Below, one piece after another: positions 16,979 to 25,808 of a stretch of 64,000 bases of DNA. Within the stretch, counting starts at the first letter, position 1, and each line of letters starts with the position of its first letter. The notes under the pieces were generated by a model that was not told the DNA's origin, did not search any database, and was given only the letters and a program-made list of their open reading frames with translations. This DNA comes from an uncultured Flavobacteriaceae bacterium (GTDB taxonomy: Bacteria > Bacteroidota > Bacteroidia > Flavobacteriales > Flavobacteriaceae): contig CANNAN010000002.1 in NCBI GenBank assembly GCA_947502635.1, positions 496,001 to 560,000 of the forward strand, given 5' to 3'. The position numbers were made by a program, and so were the translations under genes.

Positions 16979-18748
16979 ATGGACAGCCCATTATCATATT
17001 ATAAACAGTATTTAGAAAAATATCAATCTGAAGCCCAGAGATTATTCAAAAAAATGACAGCCTTGAGTATGTTAAGGCTATCCGTGTTTTTAATAACAGG
17101 ATTTGGGATTTATTTTACATTTCAGTATTGGCAAGTAGCTATGGTTATTGCTATTGCAGGCCTAGTAGTATTTGTGTATTTATTATCAAAATATACCGAT
17201 ATAAAATCACAAAGAAATTTCAATAAAGCATTAGTTAAAATAAATGAAGAAGAAATTAAAATAGCCTCTGGTGATTTTCATGAACGTGATAAAGGTTTGC
17301 AATTTCAAGATCCTACTCATTTTTATAGCTTGGATATTGATTTATTTGGTCGTGGTTCTTTTTTTCAGTTTATAAATAGAACAACTATTAATGAGGGGAC
17401 TCTAAAGTTGGCAGATGCTTTAAAAGCAAATAATGTTGATGCTATTAAATTACGTCAGGAGGCTATAAAAGAATTGAGTTCTAAACCAAAATGGCGACAA
17501 TACTATTCGGCTACATCGAGTTTGGTTGAAGTTGAAACACCCGCTAAAAGTATTATAAGTTGGTTGCAAAATTATCAATCTTTTTTGCCAAAAACGATGC
17601 GGTGGCTGCCAATAATCTTTGTTATATGTGCAATCGGAATATTTGGTTTAACTGCTTTAAACTTTTTAAACCCAGAATTTATCGGGTATTGGCTACTCAT
17701 AGGATTAGGTATTACTGGTATTTATGTTAAAAAAACGAATGTTTTATCATCAAATACAGATAGGGTGAAAGATACTTTTCGTCAATATGCTCTGTTATTG
17801 GATTTAATAGAAAACGAAACGTTTACTTCAGAATTGTTACAACAAAAGCAACAACAAATTCAATTAGATACAGAAAAAGCATCCCATATATTTAAAGGAC
17901 TTTCAAAATCTTTAGACGCTTTAGATAATAGAAATAATATTATAGGCGCCATTTTTGGAAATGGGTTGTTTTTAACAGATATAAAAAATGGTTATAACAT
18001 TGAAAAATGGATTGAGCAATACCATACTAAGGTTACCGATTGGTTTGAGGTTGTTTCGTTTTTTGATGCCTATAATTCACTAGGGAATTTTGCTTTTAAT
18101 AAGCCAGATTTTATCTATCCAGAAATACAGGAAAAAGGAGCTGTTATTAGTGCTAATAGTTTAGGACACCCTTTATTAGATAAAAGTAAACGAGTAGATA
18201 GTGATTTAACAATAAAAAATGAGCAATTCTTTATTGTAACAGGAGCAAATATGGCAGGAAAAAGCACCTTTTTGCGTACCGTGTCTTTACATATTGTTAT
18301 GGCTAATGTTGGCCTTCCTATCTGTGCTAAATCAAGTAAATATTCGCCAGTAAAATTAATTACCAGCATGCGAACAACAGATTCTCTAACAGATGACAGT
18401 TCGTATTTCTTTTCAGAATTAACCCGTCTAAAATATATAGTGGATGCCATTCAAAAAGAACCTTATTTTATTGTTTTAGATGAAATTTTGAAAGGAACAA
18501 ATAGTACCGACAAAGCTATCGGTTCCAGGAAATTTGTTGAAAAGTTGGTAGCTTCGAATGCCACGGGAATTATCGCGACGCATGATTTAAGTTTATGTGA
18601 AATTGAACAAGAACTTGAAGATGTGAAAAACTACTATTTTGATGCCGAAATTATCAATGATGAACTTCATTTCGATTATAAACTAAAAATTGGAATTTGT
18701 CAAAATATGAATGCTTCTTTTCTCTTAAAGAAGATGGATATTGTTTAA
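16979..18748 (+). CDS. Membrane-anchored MutS-family ATPase
   Basis: 589 residues. The C-terminal ~190 carry the MutS ATPase: Walker A GANMAGKST at 422-430, Walker B YFIVLDEILKGTNS (~495-508) and the GIIATHDLSLCEIE switch. The N-terminal half lacks the mismatch-recognition domain and instead has two pairs of transmembrane helices (~31-69 and ~210-247). It therefore belongs to a group of MutS-like proteins of Bacteroidota without a known role in mismatch repair. A DNA- or membrane-linked ATPase function is possible. It has no operon partner. Confidence 0.88.
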   Translation: MDSPLSYYKQYLEKYQSEAQRLFKKMTALSMLRLSVFLITGFGIYFTFQYWQVAMVIAIAGLVVFVYLLSKYTDIKSQRNFNKALVKINEEEIKIASGDFHERDKGLQFQDPTHFYSLDIDLFGRGSFFQFINRTTINEGTLKLADALKANNVDAIKLRQEAIKELSSKPKWRQYYSATSSLVEVETPAKSIISWLQNYQSFLPKTMRWLPIIFVICAIGIFGLTALNFLNPEFIGYWLLIGLGITGIYVKKTNVLSSNTDRVKDTFRQYALLLDLIENETFTSELLQQKQQQIQLDTEKASHIFKGLSKSLDALDNRNNIIGAIFGNGLFLTDIKNGYNIEKWIEQYHTKVTDWFEVVSFFDAYNSLGNFAFNKPDFIYPEIQEKGAVISANSLGHPLLDKSKRVDSDLTIKNEQFFIVTGANMAGKSTFLRTVSLHIVMANVGLPICAKSSKYSPVKLITSMRTTDSLTDDSSYFFSELTRLKYIVDAIQKEPYFIVLDEILKGTNSTDKAIGSRKFVEKLVASNATGIIATHDLSLCEIEQELEDVKNYYFDAEIINDELHFDYKLKIGICQNMNASFLLKKMDIV

Positions 18749-18793
18749 ACACATATTATCTTAATTAATTGAAAATATAATTTGATGTTGTAC

Positions 18794-18876
18794 GTCATTT
18801 CGACGATAGGAGAAATCACATAACTAGAATCTAAACCAAAATAATGCGATGTCTTAATCGTGCCTCACGATATGAC
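18794..18876. repeat. Intergenic inverted-repeat element, copy 2
   Basis: The left end 18794-18821 (GTCATTTCGACGATAGGAGA...) and right end 18844-18876 (ATGCGATG...ATATGAC) are imperfectly inverted around a ~22-base AT-rich centre. It lies between convergent gene ends, so it could also help end transcription. Same family as 13501-13594. Confidence 0.7.
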
Positions 18877-18902
18877 CTCAAAGGGTAATTTCGTATTCTG
18901 AG

Positions 18903-19796
18903 TCACTTCATCTCTAACGTTATCTTTCCAATCATTTTAACGGCATTTTCATCATCAGGTTTTATACTTAGTGCTTTGTAATAGTTTTTAAGAGCATCTA
19001 TATAATTTTTAGTCATAAAATAAGCTTCTCCCAAGCTATCATATGTATTGTAATTATAAGGAAAAATCTTTGTGTTTAAATCAAAAATGTATAAGGCCTT
19101 TTTTGTTTGCTTAGAACTTAAAAGCGAATAGCCATATGTGTTAAGTTCTTTACTTCCTTTTACAAGCCCTGCTAACTTAGAAACTAATTTGGGTTCTTCT
19201 AATTTTAAATCACTTATGGATTTGGAGTTGAGTAAATTATCTATATAATTAACACCCATATAATTTGAAGTATATGTTTCATTAGAAACAATCTTAAGAA
19301 TATCACGTTCTAAAGTTTCCTTGGGAGACTCTATAATTCGATTAATTTCTTTACCATTTTTATAAAAAATAAAAGTGGGTACGCGATGTATATTTAAGCC
19401 TTTTTCTTCATGATTCGGGCTTTGTTTATAAGCTTCATCAGTTCTGTTAACCGCGATGGCTTTTAATTGATTTTCTGGAAAATTGGCAGCATCTAAAACT
19501 TTATAAAATCTAGGAACTTCTCGTTTGCTATCACGACACCAGGTTCCTAAAAAAACCTTGATTTCATAATCTTTTAATGAGGTTTTTAATAGCTTCACAA
19601 CTTTTTTATTAACCAAGTAATCCTTGTAGTTTTTATAAAACCATATATTAAAGCTGTTTTTTGTTAATCCGTTTCTGTTTATTTCACCAAGTAAAAGGGG
19701 TTTGCCCTTCTCATCTACAGAAAGATTGTTTAATGTTTGAGAATGTCCCAAATGTAGTATAAATAAAAAGGTCAAGCAGATAATTGTTTGTTTCAT
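18903..19796 (-). CDS. Secreted thioredoxin-like protein with C-terminal TPR
   Basis: 297 residues with a signal peptide (1-19, ending GHSQ). A thioredoxin-like domain spans ~55-180: IKVFLGTWCRDSKREVPRF with C87, and the cis-Pro loop HRVPTFIFYKNGKEI. The active site reads C-R-D-S, so the second Cys of the usual CxxC is missing; classical disulfide reduction is unlikely. The last ~80 residues contain tetratricopeptide-like helices (YNTYDSLGEAYFMTKNYIDALKNYYKALSIKP). Probably periplasmic. It is divergent from the LytS/LytTR pair. Confidence 0.82.
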   Translation of the reverse strand: MKQTIICLTFLFILHLGHSQTLNNLSVDEKGKPLLLGEINRNGLTKNSFNIWFYKNYKDYLVNKKVVKLLKTSLKDYEIKVFLGTWCRDSKREVPRFYKVLDAANFPENQLKAIAVNRTDEAYKQSPNHEEKGLNIHRVPTFIFYKNGKEINRIIESPKETLERDILKIVSNETYTSNYMGVNYIDNLLNSKSISDLKLEEPKLVSKLAGLVKGSKELNTYGYSLLSSKQTKKALYIFDLNTKIFPYNYNTYDSLGEAYFMTKNYIDALKNYYKALSIKPDDENAVKMIGKITLEMK

Positions 19797-19814
19797 AATT
19801 TTGATTGTTTACCC

Positions 19815-19822
19815 CAAAAATA
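19815..19822 (-). promoter_or_regulatory. -7-like box for the thioredoxin-like gene
   Basis: On the minus strand this reads TATTTTTG (TAnnTTTG), ending 18 bases before the ATG at 19796. Confidence 0.35.
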
Positions 19823-19993
19823 GATGGTTATGCTATGCAACTCCAGAAAAAAGGATAGCTTACTTATTTAATAATGCGAATGTTTATGACTTGTTTACAA
19901 ACGACATTTTTGACGTTGGTAACTACAAAACTGATTTTTGTACATATTCTTTGATAGTTAAGGCTTTTCTGTTTACTTTTCATCTAGATAAAA

Positions 19994-20962
19994 ATGACTT
20001 TTATAAAAAAACATAGCTCACAAATTTTGGTTCACATCCTTTTTTGGATGTTGTTCGTATTTGTATCATTGTTTTTGTTTTCAGATTTTTATTGGAAACA
20101 AAACCCTTTTCTTCAGTACCTCGCTCTTTTGGTCATCATCGTATATGGAAACAATGTATTACTGCTCCCTTTTTTTGTTAAGAAAAAAATGTACATGCTT
20201 TACACTTTGGTGTTTGCAACCATTTCATTTTTAGCAACTCAATTATATTGTTACACATTTGCCAAATGCGGATGTTCTATTTTTAAGTGTTTAAGTGATT
20301 ATTTATGGCAATCGCTGGTGCCATTAATTTTCTTTTCTTTTATATGGATGCTATACCGTTTTATTGATAAAGAAGATGAAATTGAAACCATTAAAAAGGA
20401 ACATGTTGAAATGGAATTGAAATTCTTGAAATCACAAATAAACCCACATGTATTGTTTAATAATTTGAATACGATTTATTCATATTCATTAGAAAAACCT
20501 CATGAAGTTCCGGAGATGATTTTAATGTTATCAGACAATTTGAAGCATGTGCTATATGAAAGTAATTCTAAGACTATTTCTTTAGAAAAAGAAATTCAAT
20601 TTATAGATAATTACATAAAATTTCAAGAAATTAGAACCGAAGGCGTTAAGCAAATTTATTACAAAAAAGAAATAGATTTTAATAAGTACCAAATAGCTCC
20701 CCTGCTTTTAATAACCATTATAGAAAATGCTTTTAAGCATAGTACCTTACATAGTGATATTTCAATTTTAATTAAAGTTACAAATGGGGCTTTAGAATGT
20801 ATTTGTGAAAATGATTATGATAAAGAAAAAGTAAGCACTACCGATTTTAGAATTGGTTTGCAAAATCTGGAGAAAAGACTTCAACTTATTTATAAAGATG
20901 CTTATGAATTTAGTATCGATAAGAATGATACTTTTAAGGTGTATTTGAAACTTAATTTCTAA
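19994..20962 (+). CDS. LytS/YehU-type sensor histidine kinase
   Basis: 322 residues: four transmembrane helices in the first ~125 residues, a short coiled linker (IETIKKEHVEMELKFLKSQ), then the His_kinase domain. The phospho-accepting His is H152 in QINPHVLFNNLNT; most relatives read NPHFLFN. The ATP-binding domain shows LLLITIIENAFKHS (N box) and RIGLQNLEKRL. It lacks an obvious extracytoplasmic sensor domain, so the membrane helices probably sense the signal. It is 14 bases upstream of its response-regulator partner. Confidence 0.92.
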   Translation: MTFIKKHSSQILVHILFWMLFVFVSLFLFSDFYWKQNPFLQYLALLVIIVYGNNVLLLPFFVKKKMYMLYTLVFATISFLATQLYCYTFAKCGCSIFKCLSDYLWQSLVPLIFFSFIWMLYRFIDKEDEIETIKKEHVEMELKFLKSQINPHVLFNNLNTIYSYSLEKPHEVPEMILMLSDNLKHVLYESNSKTISLEKEIQFIDNYIKFQEIRTEGVKQIYYKKEIDFNKYQIAPLLLITIIENAFKHSTLHSDISILIKVTNGALECICENDYDKEKVSTTDFRIGLQNLEKRLQLIYKDAYEFSIDKNDTFKVYLKLNF

Positions 20963-20976
20963 TAGGTAATTAAAAG

Positions 20977-21669
20977 ATGAACTGCATAATTATAGAAGAT
21001 GAAATTCCTGCTCAAAAAATTTTAAAGAGTTTTATTAGTAAAATACCTAGTTTAACATTGATCGATACTTTTAAAGCGGCTATAGAAGCAAATTCTTTTT
21101 TAAATAATAATAGTGTCGATGTTGTCTTTTTGGATATTAATTTACCAGATATGTCTGGGTTAGATTTTATAAAAACGGTTAAAAATCCACCAGCAATTAT
21201 AATGACTACAGCATACCCCGAGTATGCTGTGAGTAGTTTTGAGCTAGACACTATTATTGACTATTTAGTAAAACCTTTTTCTTTCGATCGTTTTTTAAAA
21301 GCTATAAATAAAGCAAAAGACAGGATTGTAGTACCAGATAATGCTTTAGAGGAAAACAATGATGAAACTATTTTTTTAAATGTAGATAAAACGCTTCATA
21401 AACTAATTTTAAATTCCATATTATACATTGAATCCGATAGAAATTATATAACGGTAGTGACCGAAACTCAAAAATTATCTTATATAGATTCATTAAAAAA
21501 TTGGACAACAAAACTTCCCGAGGTTCAATTTATTCAAGTCCACAAATCATATATTATAAATAGCAAGTTTGTAGATAAGATTTCTGGGAATACCATTTTT
21601 GTGAAGGCTAATAAAATTCCTATTGGCAGAACGTATAAGCAAGAATTATTAAAAGCATTAGGAGTATAA
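20977..21669 (+). CDS. LytTR-family response regulator
   Basis: The 230-residue protein has a receiver domain (1-120; acidic pocket E7/D8, phospho-acceptor D53 in VVFLDINLPDMSG, K in YLVKPFSFDRF) and a LytTR DNA-binding domain (~130-230: ILYIESDRNYITVVT, QVHKSYIINSKFVDKI, IPIGRTYKQELLKAL). It should be phosphorylated by the kinase encoded just upstream and bind direct-repeat sites. Targets are unknown; the divergent thioredoxin-like gene is one candidate by position. Confidence 0.94.
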   Translation: MNCIIIEDEIPAQKILKSFISKIPSLTLIDTFKAAIEANSFLNNNSVDVVFLDINLPDMSGLDFIKTVKNPPAIIMTTAYPEYAVSSFELDTIIDYLVKPFSFDRFLKAINKAKDRIVVPDNALEENNDETIFLNVDKTLHKLILNSILYIESDRNYITVVTETQKLSYIDSLKNWTTKLPEVQFIQVHKSYIINSKFVDKISGNTIFVKANKIPIGRTYKQELLKALGV

Positions 21670-21759
21670 GTTTTTCGAGTCTTTAAGTCATTACCAATTC
21701 TTTTTTATCTGAAAAACCTTGTAAGTTGTTATATTTACATGAGGGTAACTATTGAATAT

Positions 21760-22221
21760 ATGAAGTTTAGAAAAGCTACGGAAAAAGATATTCCAATTAT
21801 TGTAGAGATGATTGCAGATGATGCGCTTGGAAAAAAAAGAGAAAATTTTCAAACCCCATTACCTCCCGAATATTTACAGGCATTTTTTAAAATTGAATCT
21901 GATAAAAACCAAGAGTTGGTAGTTGTAGAAGACGAATCTTCTGAAATTATAGGAACCTTACAACTTTCATTTATTCAGTATCTCACCTATCGAGGAGGTG
22001 TTAGAGCTCAGATTGAAGCCGTTCGAATTAAGAAAGACAAAAGGGGATTAGGCATCGGGAAAAAGATGTTTGAATGGGCTATAAAAAGAGCGAAAGAACG
22101 AAAAGCACATGTATTGCAATTAACTACTGATAAAAAAAGACCAAAAGCAATTAAGTTTTATAACGATTTGGGATTTGTTAAATCTCATGAAGGGATGAAA
22201 ATGCACTTTAATGATAATTAA
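21760..22221 (+). CDS. GNAT-family N-acetyltransferase
   Basis: About 153 residues from the ATG at 21760 (MKFRKATEKDIPIIVEMI, the usual GNAT opening). An upstream in-frame ATG at 21739 would add seven residues, but it overlaps a -7-like TATATTTAC, so the later start is preferred. The acetyl-CoA-binding motif is RIKKDKRGLGIGKKMFEWAI and the late motif is TTDKKRPKAIKFYNDLGF. Substrate unknown. It is 6 bases before the aminotransferase gene and probably shares its mRNA. Confidence 0.85.
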   Translation: MKFRKATEKDIPIIVEMIADDALGKKRENFQTPLPPEYLQAFFKIESDKNQELVVVEDESSEIIGTLQLSFIQYLTYRGGVRAQIEAVRIKKDKRGLGIGKKMFEWAIKRAKERKAHVLQLTTDKKRPKAIKFYNDLGFVKSHEGMKMHFNDN

Positions 22222-22227
22222 TACACC

Positions 22228-23370
22228 ATGCAGCACCAATCTAAGCTTCCTAATGTAGAAACCACTATTTTCTCAATTATGAGTAAGTTGTCTAATGAGC
22301 ACAATGCCATTAACTTGTCTCAAGGGTTTCCGAATTTTGAAAGTGATCAAAAATTAATCGATTTGGTTAGTAAAGCGATGAATTCTGGGTACAATCATTA
22401 TGCTCCCATGGCTGGAAACTTAGAATTGAGAGCGGCTATTGCTAAAAAAATAGCATTGTTATACAATACCAGTTACCATCCAGAAACCGAAATAACTGTG
22501 ACTGCTGGTGCTACTCAAGCTATTTTTACAATTATTACAACGTTTATAAATCCAGATGATGAGGTTATTATTTTTAGACCAGCTTACGATAGTTATGAGC
22601 CTGCCATAACACTAAATGGAGGTAAAACAATTTCAATCCAATTAGAAGCACCAAGTTTTAGTGTCGATTGGAATGCTGTAAAGGAGAAGGTGAATCGTCG
22701 GACTAAAATGATAATCATTAATACGCCTCACAATCCTTCGGGCACGGTATTTTCCAAAGAAGACATGCAACAACTGGAAGAAATAACTAGAAATACTAAT
22801 ATCATTGTATTGAGTGATGAGGTTTATGAGCATATGATTTTTGATGATGAAAAGCATCAGAGCGCGTGCTTGTTTCCCGATTTAAAATCACGAAGTTTTG
22901 TTGTTGCTTCTTTTTGCAAAACGTTCCATAATACGGGGTGGCGAATAGGTTATTGTTGTGCGCCAAAAACGCTTATGGAAGAATTTATGAAAGTGCATCA
23001 GTTTAATGTTTTTTGCATTCATCATCCAACACAAAAAGGAATAGCAGATTATATGCAGGAAACGAGTCATTATCTAATTTTACCTGCTTTTTATCAACAA
23101 AAAAGAGATTTGTTTTTGAGCCTCATTAAAGATTCCAGATTTAAATTCACACCATCAAAAGGGACCTATTTTCAAGTCTTAGATTATTCAGAAATCACAA
23201 ACGAATATGATGTTGACTTTGCAAAGCGATTGACTATTGAATCTGGAATAGCTTCCATTCCTTTATCCGTTTTTAATAGTAATAATTTAGATAATAAAGT
23301 ACTTCGATTTTGCTTTGCAAAAACCGATGATACTTTGAAAAAAGCTGCTGAGATATTAAACCGTATTTAA
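22228..23370 (+). CDS. Methionine aminotransferase (YbdL/KAT-like, PLP class I)
   Basis: 380 residues. PLP class I fold with the opening AINLSQGFPNFESDQ, the Asn-containing INTPHNPSGTVFS, LSDEVYEHMIF and the PLP-binding K231 in SFCKTFHNTGWRIGYC. Closest by pattern to E. coli YbdL, a methionine-preferring aminotransferase that accepts glutamine or other amino donors. The next gene, 3 bases later, encodes an omega-amidase, the usual partner that removes the alpha-keto-omega-amide product. This supports a role in methionine salvage or transamination with glutamine. Confidence 0.9.
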   Translation: MQHQSKLPNVETTIFSIMSKLSNEHNAINLSQGFPNFESDQKLIDLVSKAMNSGYNHYAPMAGNLELRAAIAKKIALLYNTSYHPETEITVTAGATQAIFTIITTFINPDDEVIIFRPAYDSYEPAITLNGGKTISIQLEAPSFSVDWNAVKEKVNRRTKMIIINTPHNPSGTVFSKEDMQQLEEITRNTNIIVLSDEVYEHMIFDDEKHQSACLFPDLKSRSFVVASFCKTFHNTGWRIGYCCAPKTLMEEFMKVHQFNVFCIHHPTQKGIADYMQETSHYLILPAFYQQKRDLFLSLIKDSRFKFTPSKGTYFQVLDYSEITNEYDVDFAKRLTIESGIASIPLSVFNSNNLDNKVLRFCFAKTDDTLKKAAEILNRI

Positions 23371-23373
23371 AAG

Positions 23374-24153
23374 ATGAAAGAGACTCTTAAAATAGCATTG
23401 ATTCAATCTGATTTAGTTTGGGAAAACCCTAAACAAAATCTTAAGAATTTTTATGAAAAAATAGATAACATTTCGGAAGATGTTGACTTAATTCTACTTC
23501 CAGAAATGTTTACCACTGGTTTTACTATGAATGCAAAAGATGTGGCTGAAACCATGGATGGAGACACGGTTAAATGGATGCAATCTGTAGCTTTAAAAAC
23601 AAATGCTGCTGTAATTGGTAGTTTTGTTGTTTTAGAGGCGAATAACTATTACAATCGGTTGCTTTTCGTAGAGCCATCTGGAGCAATTAAATATTATGAT
23701 AAACGACATACTTTTACATTGGTTGGCGAAGATAAAATATACTCAGCAGGGTTTGAAAAACTAATAGTTGATTATAAAGGATGGAAGATTTGTCCATTAA
23801 TTTGTTACGATTTACGTTTTCCTGTTTGGGCAAGAAATACCGAAGATTATGATGTGTTGTTATATGTTGCCAACTGGCCAAAACCCAGAATATCAGCATG
23901 GGATGCTTTGTTAAAAGCACGAGCTATTGAGAATATGGCTTATTGTATTGGCGTAAATCGTGTTGGTGTTGATGGTGTTAACAGCGACTATTCAGGACAT
24001 TCTGCAGCGTATGACGTACTGGGAAATAAAATCACTTCAATAGAGCCTGATAAAGAGCAAACTCAAACAGTCCTTTTAGAAAAAAGACATATAGAAGCCT
24101 ATAGAAATAAACTTAAGTTTTTAGATGATAGAGATGTGTTTATTCTGAAGTAA
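23374..24153 (+). CDS. Omega-amidase, nitrilase superfamily (YafV/Nit2-like)
   Basis: The 259-residue protein has the nitrilase catalytic triad: E44 in LLPEMFTTGF, K110 in YYDKRHTF and C144 in LICYDLRFPVWARN. YafV/Nit2 enzymes hydrolyse 2-oxoglutaramate and 2-oxosuccinamate to the keto acid plus ammonia, pulling glutamine-dependent transamination forward. It is cotranscribed with the YbdL-like aminotransferase. Its 3' end overlaps the convergent lipoprotein gene by 14 bases. Confidence 0.93.
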   Translation: MKETLKIALIQSDLVWENPKQNLKNFYEKIDNISEDVDLILLPEMFTTGFTMNAKDVAETMDGDTVKWMQSVALKTNAAVIGSFVVLEANNYYNRLLFVEPSGAIKYYDKRHTFTLVGEDKIYSAGFEKLIVDYKGWKICPLICYDLRFPVWARNTEDYDVLLYVANWPKPRISAWDALLKARAIENMAYCIGVNRVGVDGVNSDYSGHSAAYDVLGNKITSIEPDKEQTQTVLLEKRHIEAYRNKLKFLDDRDVFILK

Positions 24154-25750
24154 ATTGAAGTGTTTCAGAAATACCCCAATCTGCTCTAATTTCTATTTCC
24201 TTAAAATGACTTACGTGTTCTGGCTGGATTTTTTTAAGATAATTTCCTGGATCATATTTTTTATTACCATTGGTGTCATGTATCACACGAATATGATAGA
24301 CACTAGGGCTTAAGTTTAAAAAATCTATGAAATTAGAATTTTCAACAATAAATTGCTCAAATTTTATGTTCCCATCTTTATCCGTTAATTGTATAATAAG
24401 AGGGTATTTAGCATTAACTAGTGTAAAACGTGCATAGCCAAAATCGGAAGCCTTTTTTGTATCTAGGTAATAATTTAAAGTATCATTTTTATTGTCAAAG
24501 AAATCTACAAAAGCCTCAGGAAGTATTTGCATATTATAAGCATTATCTTCTGTTTTGTCAAAATTGAAAGCATAGGTGTTTGTAATAGTGTCAAATTCTG
24601 TAGTAAAATCAATTTGAGTAGAATCTCTATCGATCAGAGTCATTTTATTAGTGTCTATGTTAATAAGAGGGGTGTTAGCAGAAATTCTAAAGGGCTCATC
24701 AAAACGAATGGTACCAGAAGGTGATGTTTCAATTATTAAAGAATCTCTTTCTTGCTTGCTAATTCTTACGGTATGGTCTTTTTCCATGGTAGGATGAATG
24801 ACCTTAAAAAGAAGTGAGTCAACTTCAAGTCGAGGTTTATACCAATAATTAAGGCTATCTGTTTTTGGGTCTTTTGTGACACGGTATTCAAATTCGGGTG
24901 GTACTTCAGATAGTAACTCAATAGCCATACCTTCATGATCACCTTCGTACCCAAAGGCGATTTTCTCACCAGATAATAATTTAGGCCTTGTGGAGTTAAA
25001 ATCTAACGCTTCCGAAAACAGTTTTAATGTAAAAAGCGAATCTGTGGGTACTTCAATAAAGTCTTTATAAAATGCGATTTGATCCGTTTTTTGTTGAAAC
25101 TTATTATCGCCATTACCATCTTTTAAAGCAATAAGCATGTACTTTCCTTCTTTTATATTTTCAATAGAAAATGTAGTAAGGCTATCTAATGTGTTGGTAA
25201 TATATCTAGGAGTTTCTTTATAAATAATAGAGTCGCTAAATGTTGAATCAACTTCGTATAAAGACACCGAAACAAAAGTTTCTGGTTGTTTTTTTAAGGC
25301 ATCTACGATATTACCACTTACACTAAGGGAATCTATATAATCGCCAGTTGAAAGGACATATCTATAATATGGGTATGGGTTTCCTTCATTATTATCGGCG
25401 ATACTATTTCCAAAGTTAAAAGCATAAGTAGTATTAGGCAGCAGTGTATCGTGAATTTTAATGGTAATATATTTACTTGCTCCCCCCAAAGGTGTAACTT
25501 CTGGTTGCGTTTTCATAGGAGGTGAAATAATAAGTTGCTTTTGTAAATCTTTAATTTTAACATATTCGTCAAAATAGACTCTTATTTCATTACCAGTAAA
25601 GTTGGTGGAATAATTCTCTGGAACAGATTTAATAATGTTTGGAGGTGTTTCATCTTTTGGCCCCCCACCAGGAGTACCACGGTTAGCACAGTTTATAAAA
25701 AACAAGCTCAAAAAAACGACTAAAATAAAATTTGAAAGGGTTTTATTCAT
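24140..25750 (-). CDS. Lipoprotein with Ig-like (Big_5) domain
   Basis: About 536 residues from the ATG at 25750. The lipoprotein signal peptide ends at a lipobox (LFFINC, Cys21), which makes this start better than the upstream in-frame GTG at 25771. A glycine/proline-rich linker (RGTPGGGPKDETPP) leads to an Ig-like Big_5 domain (~35-135: NIIKSVPENYSTNFTG, LLPNTTYAFNFG). The rest is a series of beta-rich segments including DGNGDNKF and DTNGNKKYDPG, which may bind Ca2+. Such lipoproteins are common in Bacteroidota and are without known function. Likely outer-membrane anchored. Confidence 0.85.
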   Translation of the reverse strand: MNKTLSNFILVVFLSLFFINCANRGTPGGGPKDETPPNIIKSVPENYSTNFTGNEIRVYFDEYVKIKDLQKQLIISPPMKTQPEVTPLGGASKYITIKIHDTLLPNTTYAFNFGNSIADNNEGNPYPYYRYVLSTGDYIDSLSVSGNIVDALKKQPETFVSVSLYEVDSTFSDSIIYKETPRYITNTLDSLTTFSIENIKEGKYMLIALKDGNGDNKFQQKTDQIAFYKDFIEVPTDSLFTLKLFSEALDFNSTRPKLLSGEKIAFGYEGDHEGMAIELLSEVPPEFEYRVTKDPKTDSLNYWYKPRLEVDSLLFKVIHPTMEKDHTVRISKQERDSLIIETSPSGTIRFDEPFRISANTPLINIDTNKMTLIDRDSTQIDFTTEFDTITNTYAFNFDKTEDNAYNMQILPEAFVDFFDNKNDTLNYYLDTKKASDFGYARFTLVNAKYPLIIQLTDKDGNIKFEQFIVENSNFIDFLNLSPSVYHIRVIHDTNGNKKYDPGNYLKKIQPEHVSHFKEIEIRADWGISETLQFTSE

Positions 25751-25808
25751 TACCAATTTTAAATTTTGCACAAACCTACATAATTTTAGAGATATAACGA
25801 TGAACTCA

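Noticed and set aside
16979-18748. Mismatch-repair MutS
   Set aside because: Lacks the mismatch-binding domain and has membrane helices.
19801-20016. 71-residue ORF between the thioredoxin-like and histidine-kinase genes
   Set aside because: It overlaps the intergenic promoter region and the start of the kinase gene, shows no family pattern and has no ribosome binding site.
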